A stretch of DNA of 18,613 nucleotides from Pseudomonadota bacterium (GTDB lineage: Bacteria; Pseudomonadota; Alphaproteobacteria; Acetobacterales; Acetobacteraceae), in assembly GCA_021780935.1 (NCBI GenBank), contig JAJXXT010000077.1, forward strand, positions 1 through 18,613, given 5' to 3'. Positions 7,141 to 14,854 of this stretch are shown here, one piece after another. Position numbers and translations under genes: made by a program. Numbering within the stretch: the stretch's first letter is position 1; every line of letters starts with the position of its first letter. The notes beneath the pieces are model-generated. The model was not told the origin of the DNA. It did not search any database and saw only the letters and a program-made list of their open reading frames with translations.

Positions 7141-7996
7141 CCGCGCCGCCCCTGGCCCTGGCCTGGCCGCGCAGCTTCGGGTCGAGCACGTCGCGCAGCC
7201 CGTCGCCGATCAGGTTGAACGCCATCACCAGCACCAGGATGGCAATGCCCGGTGCCGCCGCGTTCCACCACGCGCCGGGCAGGAAGGCGCGCGCATCGGC
7301 GATCATGCGGCCCCATTCCGGCGACGGCGGCGGCGGCCCGAGGCCGAGAAAACCCAGCGCCGACGCGGTGAGGATCGTGCCGCCGAGCCCGATCGAGGTG
7401 CGGATGATCAGCGATGGCGCGATCGCCGGCAGGATGTGCAGCACCATCACCCGCCACGGCGGCACCCCGAGTGCTACCGCCGCCTCGACATAGATCTCGT
7501 TCTTGGCGTTGCGCGTCTCGGCATAGACCAGCCGCGCCCAGAACGGCCAGTAGGTCAGCGACAGGGCCAGGATCACGTTCTGGATCTGCGGCCCCAGCGT
7601 CGCCGCGATCGCCATCGCCAGCACGATCTGCGGCACCGCCAGAAACACGTCCGAGACCCGCATCAGCCCGTCGCCGATGAAGCCCGGCCAATAGCCGCCG
7701 ACGAGCCCGATCGGCACGCCGATGAGCACCGAGACCGCGACCGCGATCACCGCCGTCATCAGCGTGATGCGCGCGCCGAACAGCAGCCGCGAGTAGATGT
7801 CGCCACCCATCTGGTTGGTGCCGAACCAGTGCGTGGCACTCGGCGGCAGTAGCCGCTGGGCGGTGTGATAGGTGGTCACGTCCTGCGGATAGGTCGCGAG
7901 CAGTGGCGCGAAAATGGCGGCGAGCACGATCACCGCGAGCACCAGCAGCCCGGCGAGCGCCACCGGGTCGCGCGCGATGCGGCCGAGCAGCTTCAT
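7133..7996 (-). CDS. dipeptide/oligopeptide ABC transporter permease (DppC/OppC type)
   Basis: This is a 287-residue inner-membrane permease. A first helix (about 12-33) is followed by the OppC N-terminal signature THWFGTNQMGGDIYSRLLFGAR (56-76 region). About five more helices follow, with the EAA coupling loop YVEAAVALGVPPWRV (169-183), which contacts the ATPases. LGFLGLGPPPPSPEWG and FNLIGDGLRDVLDP are diagnostic C-terminal patterns of this family. The ATG at 7996 overlaps the stop of the preceding permease gene (ATGA), and its own end overlaps the ATPase start, so translation is coupled on both sides. Confidence 0.94.
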   Translation of the reverse strand: MKLLGRIARDPVALAGLLVLAVIVLAAIFAPLLATYPQDVTTYHTAQRLLPPSATHWFGTNQMGGDIYSRLLFGARITLMTAVIAVAVSVLIGVPIGLVGGYWPGFIGDGLMRVSDVFLAVPQIVLAMAIAATLGPQIQNVILALSLTYWPFWARLVYAETRNAKNEIYVEAAVALGVPPWRVMVLHILPAIAPSLIIRTSIGLGGTILTASALGFLGLGPPPPSPEWGRMIADARAFLPGAWWNAAAPGIAILVLVMAFNLIGDGLRDVLDPKLRGQARARGGAVD

Positions 7997-8994
7997 CGCC
8001 CGCGCGGATCGAGCAGCACCTGCCCGACATCGATCAGCAGATTGACCACGATGAACATCACGCCGACATAGATGGTGAAGCCGAGAATGGCATTGTAATC
8101 CGATTGCAGGATCGAATTAACCGCGAACTGCCCGAGCCCCGGCCAGTCGAACACCGCCTCCACCACCACCGCGCCGGCCAGCAGGTTGCCGAACACCAGG
8201 CCGATCTGCGTCAACGTCCCGGTCAGCGCCGAGCGCAGCACGTAGCGCCAGACGGTGATGCGCCATGGCACGCCCATCGCGCGCTGGTAGTCGACGAAGA
8301 AGCTGCCGAGCGTGCCGATCACCCCGGCGCGGGTGAAGCGCACGATCGTCGCCATCGCCGGAAACGCCAGCGTCATCACCGGCAGTGCCAGATGGCGCAG
8401 CACGTCGAGCTCGCTCGCCCAGTCGCCGGCCAGCGCCGCGTCGATGGTGTAGAAGCCGGTGATGCCGCTCGGTCCGAAATCGCTGACCCGGCCCTGCACC
8501 GGCGTGAGGTTCAGCCACATCGCGAACAGCAATTGCAGGAGGATCGCAAGCCAGAACGCGGCGATCGCGAGCCCCGAGACGGTGAGCACCCGCAGCGCGT
8601 GGTCGAACCACGAATTGCGCCGCAGTGCTGCCGCGACGCCGAGCGGCACGCCGAACAGCACGGCGGCGGCCATCGCATAGACCGCGAGCTCCATCGTCGC
8701 CGGCAGCCGCCGCCAGACCTCGCTTGCCACCGGCGTCTGTGTATAGAGGCTCACGCCCATGTCGCCGCGGCCGACATCGATAATGTAGCGCAACAATTGC
8801 TCGGGCAGCGGCCGGTCGAAGCCGTACTGGTGGCGCAGCGCCGCGAGCTGCGCCGCCGTCGCGTTCTCGCCGGCGAGGATCCGCGCCGGATCGCTCGGCA
8901 CCACATGCGAGATCACGAACACCAGCACCACCAGGCCGATCAGGGTCGCGGGGACCCAGACCAGCCGGCGCGCGATCAGCCCGAGTAGCCGCAC
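7993..8994 (-). CDS. dipeptide/oligopeptide ABC transporter permease (DppB/OppB type)
   Basis: This is an inner-membrane permease of 333 residues from a GTG at 8994. It opens with the family's N-terminal helix (RRLVWVPATLIGLVVLVFVI). The conserved external region DPARILAGENATAAQLAALR and the YGFDRPLPEQ motif follow. The coupling loop is near 236-245 (DYQRAMGVPW), and the ending VVVEAVFDWPGLGQFAVNSI is typical of DppB/OppB. The GTG is chosen because the length then fits the family and it lies 10 bp after the binding-protein stop. An ATG at 9066 is possible in frame but would overlap that gene by 62 bp and add a non-conserved, unlikely N-terminus. Confidence 0.92.
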   Translation of the reverse strand: MRLLGLIARRLVWVPATLIGLVVLVFVISHVVPSDPARILAGENATAAQLAALRHQYGFDRPLPEQLLRYIIDVGRGDMGVSLYTQTPVASEVWRRLPATMELAVYAMAAAVLFGVPLGVAAALRRNSWFDHALRVLTVSGLAIAAFWLAILLQLLFAMWLNLTPVQGRVSDFGPSGITGFYTIDAALAGDWASELDVLRHLALPVMTLAFPAMATIVRFTRAGVIGTLGSFFVDYQRAMGVPWRITVWRYVLRSALTGTLTQIGLVFGNLLAGAVVVEAVFDWPGLGQFAVNSILQSDYNAILGFTIYVGVMFIVVNLLIDVGQVLLDPRGR

Positions 8995-9004
8995 GCGGAG
9001 CGGC

Positions 9005-10582
9005 TCAGGCGAGCCACTGCCAGCGCATGTCCTGGGCGTCGGCGATCGGGCAGTAGCGCACGCCATGCACGCGGTCGCTGAAGGCCCCGAAATAGTTGGT
9101 GTTGTAGATGAACAGCCCCGCCGCGTCGTCGATCAGGATGCGCGAGGCTTCCTCGTAGAGCGGCTGACGGTCCGCCTGGCCCACCAGCTCGAGCGCCTTG
9201 TCGGTCAGCTCGTCGAACCGCTTGTTGCTGTAGAAGCTGATATTGCCGCGGCCGATCTGCTTGCTGTTGTAGATGTAGCCGGTCCAGTTGTGCGGGTCGG
9301 CGAAATAGGCGCTGCGCCACAGCGGGATCAGGTCGGCACTCTTCTGCTCGTCGCCGAGCCGGGCCGCGACCACTGGCCAGGGCTGGCTCTGGATCGTCGT
9401 CTTCACCCCGATCTTCGCCAGCCCGCTCTGCAGCAGTTCCGCCGCCTGGCCGCTCTGCGGGTAGCCGCCGAGCGCGTTGATGGTGAGCGTGCGCATCGGC
9501 CCCTTCACCTTCGCCAGCGCCGCCTTGGCCTTGTCGAGGTCGTAGGTGTAGCCGGCGACGTTCTTCGGCGCGCCCCACATCGGGTCGGGAATGATGCCGG
9601 CATTGCGCACCACCGAGCCGTCGAGCAGGTTGTTGATGAACCCGTTGTAGTCGAAGGCATAGCAGAGCGCCCGGCGCATGTTCACGTCGTCGAGCGGCGG
9701 GCGGCGGTTATGGATCACGAAATACATCGTCCGCAGCGTCGGCTTGGTGAGGATCTTCACCTTCGGCTTGCCGCGCATGCGCTTGATCTGGTCGTAGGGG
9801 GTATAGCCGTCGAGGGCGTCGAACTCACCCTTCTCGAGCCCCAGCACCCGGCTCGCCACCTCGAGAATGCCGCGGAACTCGATGCTGTCGAGATATTTCG
9901 GTCCCCAGCCCATGAAATGCGCCGGATAGCGGTCGGCGGCGAAGCCCACCGCGGGGTCGTAATGGGTGAGCCGGAACGAGCCGGACCCCGCCTCGTTGCG
10001 CGCCAGCCACGCGCCACCCCAGTCGCCGTTGTGCTCGTGCGCGCGCACCATCTTCGCGTTGACCACCCACATCTCGGGCAGCACCGCCATGAACACCGCA
10101 TAAGGTGAGGACAGCGTGAACTGGACCGTCTTCGCGTCCAGCGCCTTCGTCGTCCCCGGCTTCACCACCGAGGAGAACAGCCCGTAGGCGCCCTTCTTCA
10201 GCGCCAGGATCCGTTCCATGGAGTAGACGACATCCTCCGCGGTGATCGGCGTCCCGTCGTGGAACTTCGCGTCCCGCAGTGTGAATTTGTAGGTGAGCGC
10301 GTCGGGCGAGATGTCCACTTTCTCCGCCAGCCACATGTTCAGCTTCGGCGGGTCGTCGGTCCAGCGCACCAGCGCGTCGTAGAGGTTGAGCCGCGAGGCG
10401 ATGCGCCCGATGTCGAACACGACATGCGGGTCGAGCGTATCGTAACTGTTATTATTGGCTGTGACGAACTTTCCGGTACCGGCGGCCAGCGCCGGCGGCG
10501 CCCCCACCATCGACATCGTCGCCGCCCCGAGCGCCATCCCGCGCCGCCCCAGGACAAGCTTGCCACCCGACTCGTTTTCCAT
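9005..10582 (-). CDS. peptide-type ABC transporter substrate-binding protein (SBP_bac_5 family)
   Basis: This 525-residue protein is the periplasmic receptor of the importer and first gene of the five-gene operon. The ATG at 10582 has a GAGGGGG ribosome site about eight bases upstream. The leader contains LGRRGMALGA followed by an alanine-rich segment ending near residue 34 (ALAA), so it resembles a twin-arginine (Tat) signal. The mature domain has the family pattern LDPHVVFDIGRIASRLNLYDALVRW, then KFTLRDAKFHDGTPITAEDVVYSMER. Later come the MRRALCYAFDYNGFINNLLDG region and the C-terminal YNTNYFGAF. Members bind dipeptides, oligopeptides, opines, glutathione or nickel; the pocket cannot be read from sequence. 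The divergent amine oxidase and the downstream hydantoinase-like genes hint at a modified amino compound. Confidence 0.93.
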   Translation of the reverse strand: MENESGGKLVLGRRGMALGAATMSMVGAPPALAAGTGKFVTANNNSYDTLDPHVVFDIGRIASRLNLYDALVRWTDDPPKLNMWLAEKVDISPDALTYKFTLRDAKFHDGTPITAEDVVYSMERILALKKGAYGLFSSVVKPGTTKALDAKTVQFTLSSPYAVFMAVLPEMWVVNAKMVRAHEHNGDWGGAWLARNEAGSGSFRLTHYDPAVGFAADRYPAHFMGWGPKYLDSIEFRGILEVASRVLGLEKGEFDALDGYTPYDQIKRMRGKPKVKILTKPTLRTMYFVIHNRRPPLDDVNMRRALCYAFDYNGFINNLLDGSVVRNAGIIPDPMWGAPKNVAGYTYDLDKAKAALAKVKGPMRTLTINALGGYPQSGQAAELLQSGLAKIGVKTTIQSQPWPVVAARLGDEQKSADLIPLWRSAYFADPHNWTGYIYNSKQIGRGNISFYSNKRFDELTDKALELVGQADRQPLYEEASRILIDDAAGLFIYNTNYFGAFSDRVHGVRYCPIADAQDMRWQWLA

Positions 10583-10667
10583 GCTGTTCCCCCTCGCTGC
10601 AGCCGCCCGCTCGTGGCGTGCTGCGCATTTCCCCGTCCGGTCGCGCCGCCCCGTGGCGCGGGCAGCG

Positions 10668-10695
10668 ACTTTACAGGCGCCTCCCCGCCGCACAA
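10668..10695 (-). promoter_or_regulatory. possible promoter of the peptide-importer operon
   Basis: Read on the minus strand, TTGTGC (10695-10690) and TAAAGT (10673-10668) are spaced by 16 bases and could be -35/-10 elements. The predicted transcript would have a leader of about 80 nt before the binding-protein ATG at 10582. The -10 matches 4 of 6 consensus bases and the -35 matches 3 of 6. Confidence 0.35.
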
Positions 10696-10750
10696 GCGGA
10701 TTCTTGGCCGCCCGGGCCAGCCAACTCCGACGGAACGCTTGCGATACGGT

Positions 10751-10788
10751 CCGCGCGCCGCGCCGTGTTGTCGGCGCCCGGCGCGCGG
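10751..10788. promoter_or_regulatory. 10-bp inverted repeat upstream of the FAD oxidase gene
   Basis: CCGCGCGCCG (10751-10760) and CGGCGCGCGG (10779-10788) are exact reverse complements, 18 bases apart. The second arm lies inside the spacer of the candidate oxidase promoter, so a protein bound here would compete with polymerase. It may instead be chance pairing in very GC-rich DNA. Confidence 0.4.
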
Positions 10789-10796
10789 GCTAACCT
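10768..10796 (+). promoter_or_regulatory. possible leaderless promoter of the FAD oxidase gene
   Basis: TTGTCG (10768-10773) and TAACCT (10791-10796) are 17 bases apart. The ATG at 10803 lies seven bases after the -10, where transcription would begin. No Shine-Dalgarno sequence precedes that ATG, which fits a leaderless mRNA. Confidence 0.4.
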
Positions 10797-10802
10797 CTGC
10801 CG

Positions 10803-12092
10803 ATGCCTGCTGCCCCGCCCTCGGCTCTCTACGAACGTCTCGCGCGCGAGGCGTTCGGCGCGGCGCCGCTGGAGGGGGGCGCGGAAGCCGACGTCGCCGT
10901 GGTCGGCGGTGGCATCGCAGGCCTCGCCGCCGCCCTCGCGCTGCGCCGGGCCGGTGTTGCGACCCTGCTGCTCGAAGCCGCGACGATCGGCGCCGGCGCC
11001 TCCGGGCGCAACAACGGCCAGGTGATCCCGACCCTCACCCGCCACGACCCCGAGGCCGTGCTCAAGGCGATGGGCGAGGGCAGGGGCGAGCGCTTCCTCG
11101 CCATGCTCCAGGCGTCGGCCGATCGCCTGTTCGATACCATCGCGCGCTATGCCATCGACTGCGACGCCGTGCGCGCCGGCTGGATCCAGCCCGCCCACAC
11201 GCCCGGCCGCGCCCGCCTCGCCGCACGCCGCGCGGCGCAATGGGCCGGCCGCGGCGCCCCCGCGGAATATCTCGACGCGACGGCGATGGCCGCGCATCTC
11301 GGCAGTGCGGCCTATGCCGGCGGCTGGCGCCATGCCGGCGGCGGCCACGTCAACCCGCTTGCCTTCACCCGCGGCCTCGCCCGCGCCGCCCAGCAGGAGG
11401 GTGTGCGCATCCACGAGCACAGCCGCGCCCTGCGCCTCGTCCGCGAGGCCGACGGCTGGCGCGTCTTCACCGCGCGCGGCGCCGTCCGCTGCCGCAAGCT
11501 GGTCGTCGTCACCGCCGCCTACGCGGATTCGCTCTGGCCGGGCCTCGCGCGCACCGTGGTGCCGGTCGACAGCTACCAGCTCGCGACGGAGATCCTGCCG
11601 CCGGGCGTCGCCGCGCGCATCCTGCCCGGCGACGAGGCAGCCTCCGACACGCGCTACGACCTGCGCTATTTCCACAAGGACCGCGAGGGCCGGCTGATCA
11701 GCGGCGGCGCGCTCGCGATCCAGGCCTTCGCCCGCCAGCGCCTGCCGCCGGTGGTGCGCGCCAGGCTGGGCGCGGTCTTTCCCGAACTCGCCGGCATCGA
11801 CTTTCCGTTCTTCTGGGGCGGGCGCATCGCCATGACCACGGACCGCCTGCCGCGCCTGCACCGCACGCCGGACGGGCTGATCGGCTGGACCGGCTGCAAC
11901 GGCCGCGGCCTCGCCCTCGCCATGGGCATGGGCGAGGTGATGCGCGACGCCGTGCTCGGCGTGGCGGACGAACAACTGGCCCTCGCGCCCACGAAGCTTG
12001 CGCCGATCCCGCTGCACGGGCTGGTGCGCCGCACCGCCCGCCTGGCGCTGCTGCATTACCGCCGCCGCGACCGCGCCGAAATTCCCGGCTGA
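10803..12092 (+). CDS. FAD-dependent amine/amino-acid oxidoreductase (DAO family, PuuB-like)
   Basis: This 429-residue flavoenzyme has an N-terminal FAD-binding Rossmann motif, VVGGGIAGLAAALALRRAG (33-51), with the ribose-binding Glu58. Next comes GASGRNNGQV (65-74), the flavin contact that marks the gamma-glutamylputrescine oxidase and related DAO group. The substrate domain has RAGWIQPAHTP and YFHKDREGRLISGG. The C-terminal FFWGGRIAMTTDRLPRLH and GWTGCNGRGLALAMGMGEVM are the typical second flavin contacts. The reaction expected is oxidative deamination or dealkylation of an amine or amino acid. It is transcribed divergently from the peptide importer and may oxidise what that system brings in. 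The start at 10803 lacks a ribosome site. The exact substrate is unknown. Confidence 0.9.
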   Translation: MPAAPPSALYERLAREAFGAAPLEGGAEADVAVVGGGIAGLAAALALRRAGVATLLLEAATIGAGASGRNNGQVIPTLTRHDPEAVLKAMGEGRGERFLAMLQASADRLFDTIARYAIDCDAVRAGWIQPAHTPGRARLAARRAAQWAGRGAPAEYLDATAMAAHLGSAAYAGGWRHAGGGHVNPLAFTRGLARAAQQEGVRIHEHSRALRLVREADGWRVFTARGAVRCRKLVVVTAAYADSLWPGLARTVVPVDSYQLATEILPPGVAARILPGDEAASDTRYDLRYFHKDREGRLISGGALAIQAFARQRLPPVVRARLGAVFPELAGIDFPFFWGGRIAMTTDRLPRLHRTPDGLIGWTGCNGRGLALAMGMGEVMRDAVLGVADEQLALAPTKLAPIPLHGLVRRTARLALLHYRRRDRAEIPG

Positions 12093-12105
12093 CCGGGCCG
12101 CCGCG

Positions 12106-12849
12106 CTACGGGCTGCCGGAGACGGAAAGGGTCTGCCCCGTGATGAAGCCCGCGAAGTCGGAGGCGAGGAACATCACCGCATGCGCGATGTCCTCCGGCG
12201 TGCCCGTGCGGCGCAGCGCCGTGCGCGCGATCAGCCCCTCCTGCTGCGCCGGGGAATAGGACTGCCACTGCCGCTCGTAGTCGGGGCTGCTGCGCTGGAA
12301 CCCCGGCGCCACCGCGTTGACGGTGATGCCGAACGGCCCGAGCTCCTGCCCGAGCTGGCGCGCGAGCCCGATCTCCCCCGCCTTGCCCGAGGCATAGGCC
12401 TGGATGCCGGTGAGCGAGGTGCGCAGGCCCGCGCCGCTGGCGATGAACACGATCCGCCCCTTGCCGCGCGCCTTCATCCCCGGCACCACCGCCTGCGCGG
12501 CGAGGAACGCGCCGGTAAGGTTGGCGTCCAGCACCGCGCGCCATTCGTCCTCCGCCACCTCCTCCATCGGCCTGGCCTGCTGCCCGAGCACGCCGCCGGC
12601 GACATAGACCAGAACGTCCGCCGCGCGTCCCGCCTCCAGCGCCGCCGCCGCCACCCAGTCGCGCAGCCCGGCGCGGTCGACGAAATCGACCTGCCGGGTG
12701 ACCGCCGGCAGGTCCGCCATCTCGGCGAGCAGCCGGTCGGCCGCGAACACGCGCGCCCCGGCCGCGGCGAAGCCGCGCGCGATCCCGTGGCCGATGCCGC
12801 GCGCCGCCCCGGCCACCAGCACGCATTGCCCGCCGAAGTGGATGTTCAT
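12106..12849 (-). CDS. short-chain dehydrogenase/reductase (SDR), FabG-like
   Basis: This is a 247-residue classical SDR with the cofactor loop AGAARGIG (13-20), acidic Asp38 after the second strand (which usually favours NAD(H)), Asn110, catalytic Ser138 (IASGAG), and Tyr152/Lys156 in YASGK. The usual NAG motif reads VAGG (83-86). The later stretch ITVNAVAPGF and the C-terminal FITGQTLSVSG are standard. The ATG at 12849 overlaps the stop of the HyuB-type gene (ATGA), so it is the last gene of that coupled run. It ends 13 bp from the convergent oxidase gene. It could oxidise or reduce a hydroxy/keto intermediate; the substrate is unknown. Confidence 0.92.
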   Translation of the reverse strand: MNIHFGGQCVLVAGAARGIGHGIARGFAAAGARVFAADRLLAEMADLPAVTRQVDFVDRAGLRDWVAAAALEAGRAADVLVYVAGGVLGQQARPMEEVAEDEWRAVLDANLTGAFLAAQAVVPGMKARGKGRIVFIASGAGLRTSLTGIQAYASGKAGEIGLARQLGQELGPFGITVNAVAPGFQRSSPDYERQWQSYSPAQQEGLIARTALRRTGTPEDIAHAVMFLASDFAGFITGQTLSVSGSP

Positions 12850-14852
12850 GCTGCCTGCTCCTCGCCGCGGCCGCCCGCGGCCGGCGCCACATGCCGGTGG
12901 CGCGCGCTCGCGGTTGCCAGCGCCCGCTCCACCGCGGCCACCGGGTCCGCCGCCGCGGCGGCATCCTCGGCCACCAGCGCGAAGACCTGGTGTTTCATGA
13001 AGAAGCGCCATTCCACCGGCAGCGCGAACAGCCGCTCGGCCAGCCGGTCCCAGGCCGCCTCCGACCACACGCGCTCGAAGGCGATCCGCGACTCGCCGAA
13101 ACGGATCGGCGGCGCCGGCGGGCGGACGACGTCGCGCAGCCGTTGCGTCGCCGCCGCATCCACCGCGCCATCGACGATGGCGACGCCATAGTCGCGCGCC
13201 GCCGCCGCCACGCTCACCTTGCCCTCGGCCACGTCGCGCGCCACCTCCTCGGCCGGGCGCAGGAACGGATCGCCCCAGCCGCCGGCGCCCGAGGCGCTGA
13301 TCGCGAGCACGTCGCCCGGCGCGCAACGCACCACGTCGTCATTGCCGAGATCCTCCGCCGCCGCGGTGCCCGGATTGCGCACGAAGCTGCACGTCGCCCC
13401 CGCCACGCCCCCAAGCACGCCCCAGGAGGAGAAGCGCACCCGGTCGCGGTTGCGCGCGGTGACGACGGAGTTGGGCGCGAACACCTGGAAGGTCATCTGC
13501 GTGCCGAGGCCGCCGCGATAGCGCCCGGCGCCGCCGCTGTCGGCCAGCAGCCCGTAACTGAGCACGCGGATCGGCACCTCCGCCTCGGTGATCTCGACCG
13601 GTGTGTTCTTGAGGAAGGAGTTGGACCCGTCGAGCCCGTCGCCCCGCGCGTCGCCGCCGCCGCCGCCGGTGATCGGGTTGATCGAGGCCATCACCGTCCG
13701 CCCCGTCGCGCTGTCGGTCGTGCGCACGTTGAGGATCCCGCCGCCGCCCGAGGGGCCGGAGGGCAGGCGCTGCGGCATCGCGCGGGCGAACGCGCCGATC
13801 ACGATCCCTTGGATGCGCGCGCAGGTCAGGCTGCGCATCCCCGTCGCCGCGGGATAGACCGGATTGACCACCGAGCCCTGCGGCAGGATGCAGCGCACCG
13901 GCCGCGTCAGTCCGCCATTGAGCGCCACCGTCGGGTCGAGCGAGTAGACGACGTAATTGTAGCCGACCAGCGGCAGGATGTGCCGTTCGAGCCCGCCGGT
14001 CGGCATGTTCAGCGCCGACTGCAATTGCGGATCGCTGCCGGTGAAGTCGAGCACCGCCTCCTCGCCGCGCACCCGCACCGTGAGCTTGAGCCGGCAGGGC
14101 ACGCCGCCCGGCGCGTCCTCGTCGATGTAGTCGGTAAAGACGTAGTCGCCATCGGTCATCGAGGCGAACAGCCGGCGCGCCTGGCGCTCGGCCAGATCGA
14201 GCACGCCATACATCGCCGCGTCCACGATCTCGATACCGAAACGATCGACCGCCTGGTGGATCTTGCGCTCGGCGGTCTTGAGCGAGGCGATCTGGGCGTT
14301 GAGATCGCCCCAGTTCTGTTCCGGCATCCGCACATTGCGCAGCATGACGGCGAGCAGCTTCTCGTCCATCGTCCCGCGCTCGACCAGCTTGCACGGCGGG
14401 ATCCGGATCCCCTCCTGGTGCACCTCCGTCAGCGCCCGCGACAGCGAGGCCGGTACCGCGCCACCCATGTCGGTGTTGTGGATGTGCCCGACGGCGAAGC
14501 AGATCAGCCGTTCGCCGGCGAAGACCGGCATCCACAGATGCATGTCCGGCGCGTGGGTGCACACGAAGCCGCAATAAGGATCGTTGGTGACACAGATATC
14601 GCCGGGCGCGTAGCTGTCGATCGCGCCGATCACCGGAGCGTAGTCGAGGCCGACGAACCAGGTGGCGCCGAGGTCCTTGGGACTGGCGAATGTCTGCCCG
14701 CACGGCGTCACCAGCCCGCTGGTGAAATCCTCGGTTTCCTTGACGAACGCCGAATGCGCCGTGCGCAGCAGCGTATAGGCCATGCTCTCGGCCGCCGCCT
14801 CGAAATGGCTCTTGAGGATCTGCAATGTCACCGGATCGAGTGTCGCGCGCAT
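12846..14852 (-). CDS. hydantoinase/oxoprolinase family protein, B subunit (HyuB type)
   Basis: This 668-residue protein belongs to the hydantoinase B family, partner of the A subunit encoded 2 bp upstream. Family signatures are the N-terminal DPVTLQILKSHFEAAAESMAYTLLRTAHS region, the metal-site-like VTNDPYCGFVCTHAPDMHL and GHIHNTDMGGAVP. Central SGPSGGGG and PITGGGGGDARGDG glycine loops and RYRGGLG follow. Together A and B hydrolyse N-methylhydantoin or 5-oxoproline with ATP, or carboxylate ketones in the acetone/acetophenone carboxylase branch. The core ends near residue 590. About 80 further residues (with FERVWSEAAWDRLAERLFALP) form a C-terminal extension. The ATG at 14852 is chosen from the family N-terminus. 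The frame is open further upstream, but there it only shadows the A-subunit gene. It overlaps the SDR start at 12846-12849. Confidence 0.93.
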   Translation of the reverse strand: MRATLDPVTLQILKSHFEAAAESMAYTLLRTAHSAFVKETEDFTSGLVTPCGQTFASPKDLGATWFVGLDYAPVIGAIDSYAPGDICVTNDPYCGFVCTHAPDMHLWMPVFAGERLICFAVGHIHNTDMGGAVPASLSRALTEVHQEGIRIPPCKLVERGTMDEKLLAVMLRNVRMPEQNWGDLNAQIASLKTAERKIHQAVDRFGIEIVDAAMYGVLDLAERQARRLFASMTDGDYVFTDYIDEDAPGGVPCRLKLTVRVRGEEAVLDFTGSDPQLQSALNMPTGGLERHILPLVGYNYVVYSLDPTVALNGGLTRPVRCILPQGSVVNPVYPAATGMRSLTCARIQGIVIGAFARAMPQRLPSGPSGGGGILNVRTTDSATGRTVMASINPITGGGGGDARGDGLDGSNSFLKNTPVEITEAEVPIRVLSYGLLADSGGAGRYRGGLGTQMTFQVFAPNSVVTARNRDRVRFSSWGVLGGVAGATCSFVRNPGTAAAEDLGNDDVVRCAPGDVLAISASGAGGWGDPFLRPAEEVARDVAEGKVSVAAAARDYGVAIVDGAVDAAATQRLRDVVRPPAPPIRFGESRIAFERVWSEAAWDRLAERLFALPVEWRFFMKHQVFALVAEDAAAAADPVAAVERALATASARHRHVAPAAGGRGEEQAA

Positions 14853-14854
14853 TC

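Noticed and set aside
10259..12259. A long plus-strand open frame of about 666 codons across the oxidase and binding-protein genes.
   Set aside because: It is Arg/Pro/Ala-rich low-complexity protein without any family motif, and is a frame shadow of the real oxidase gene (10803-12092) in GC-rich DNA.
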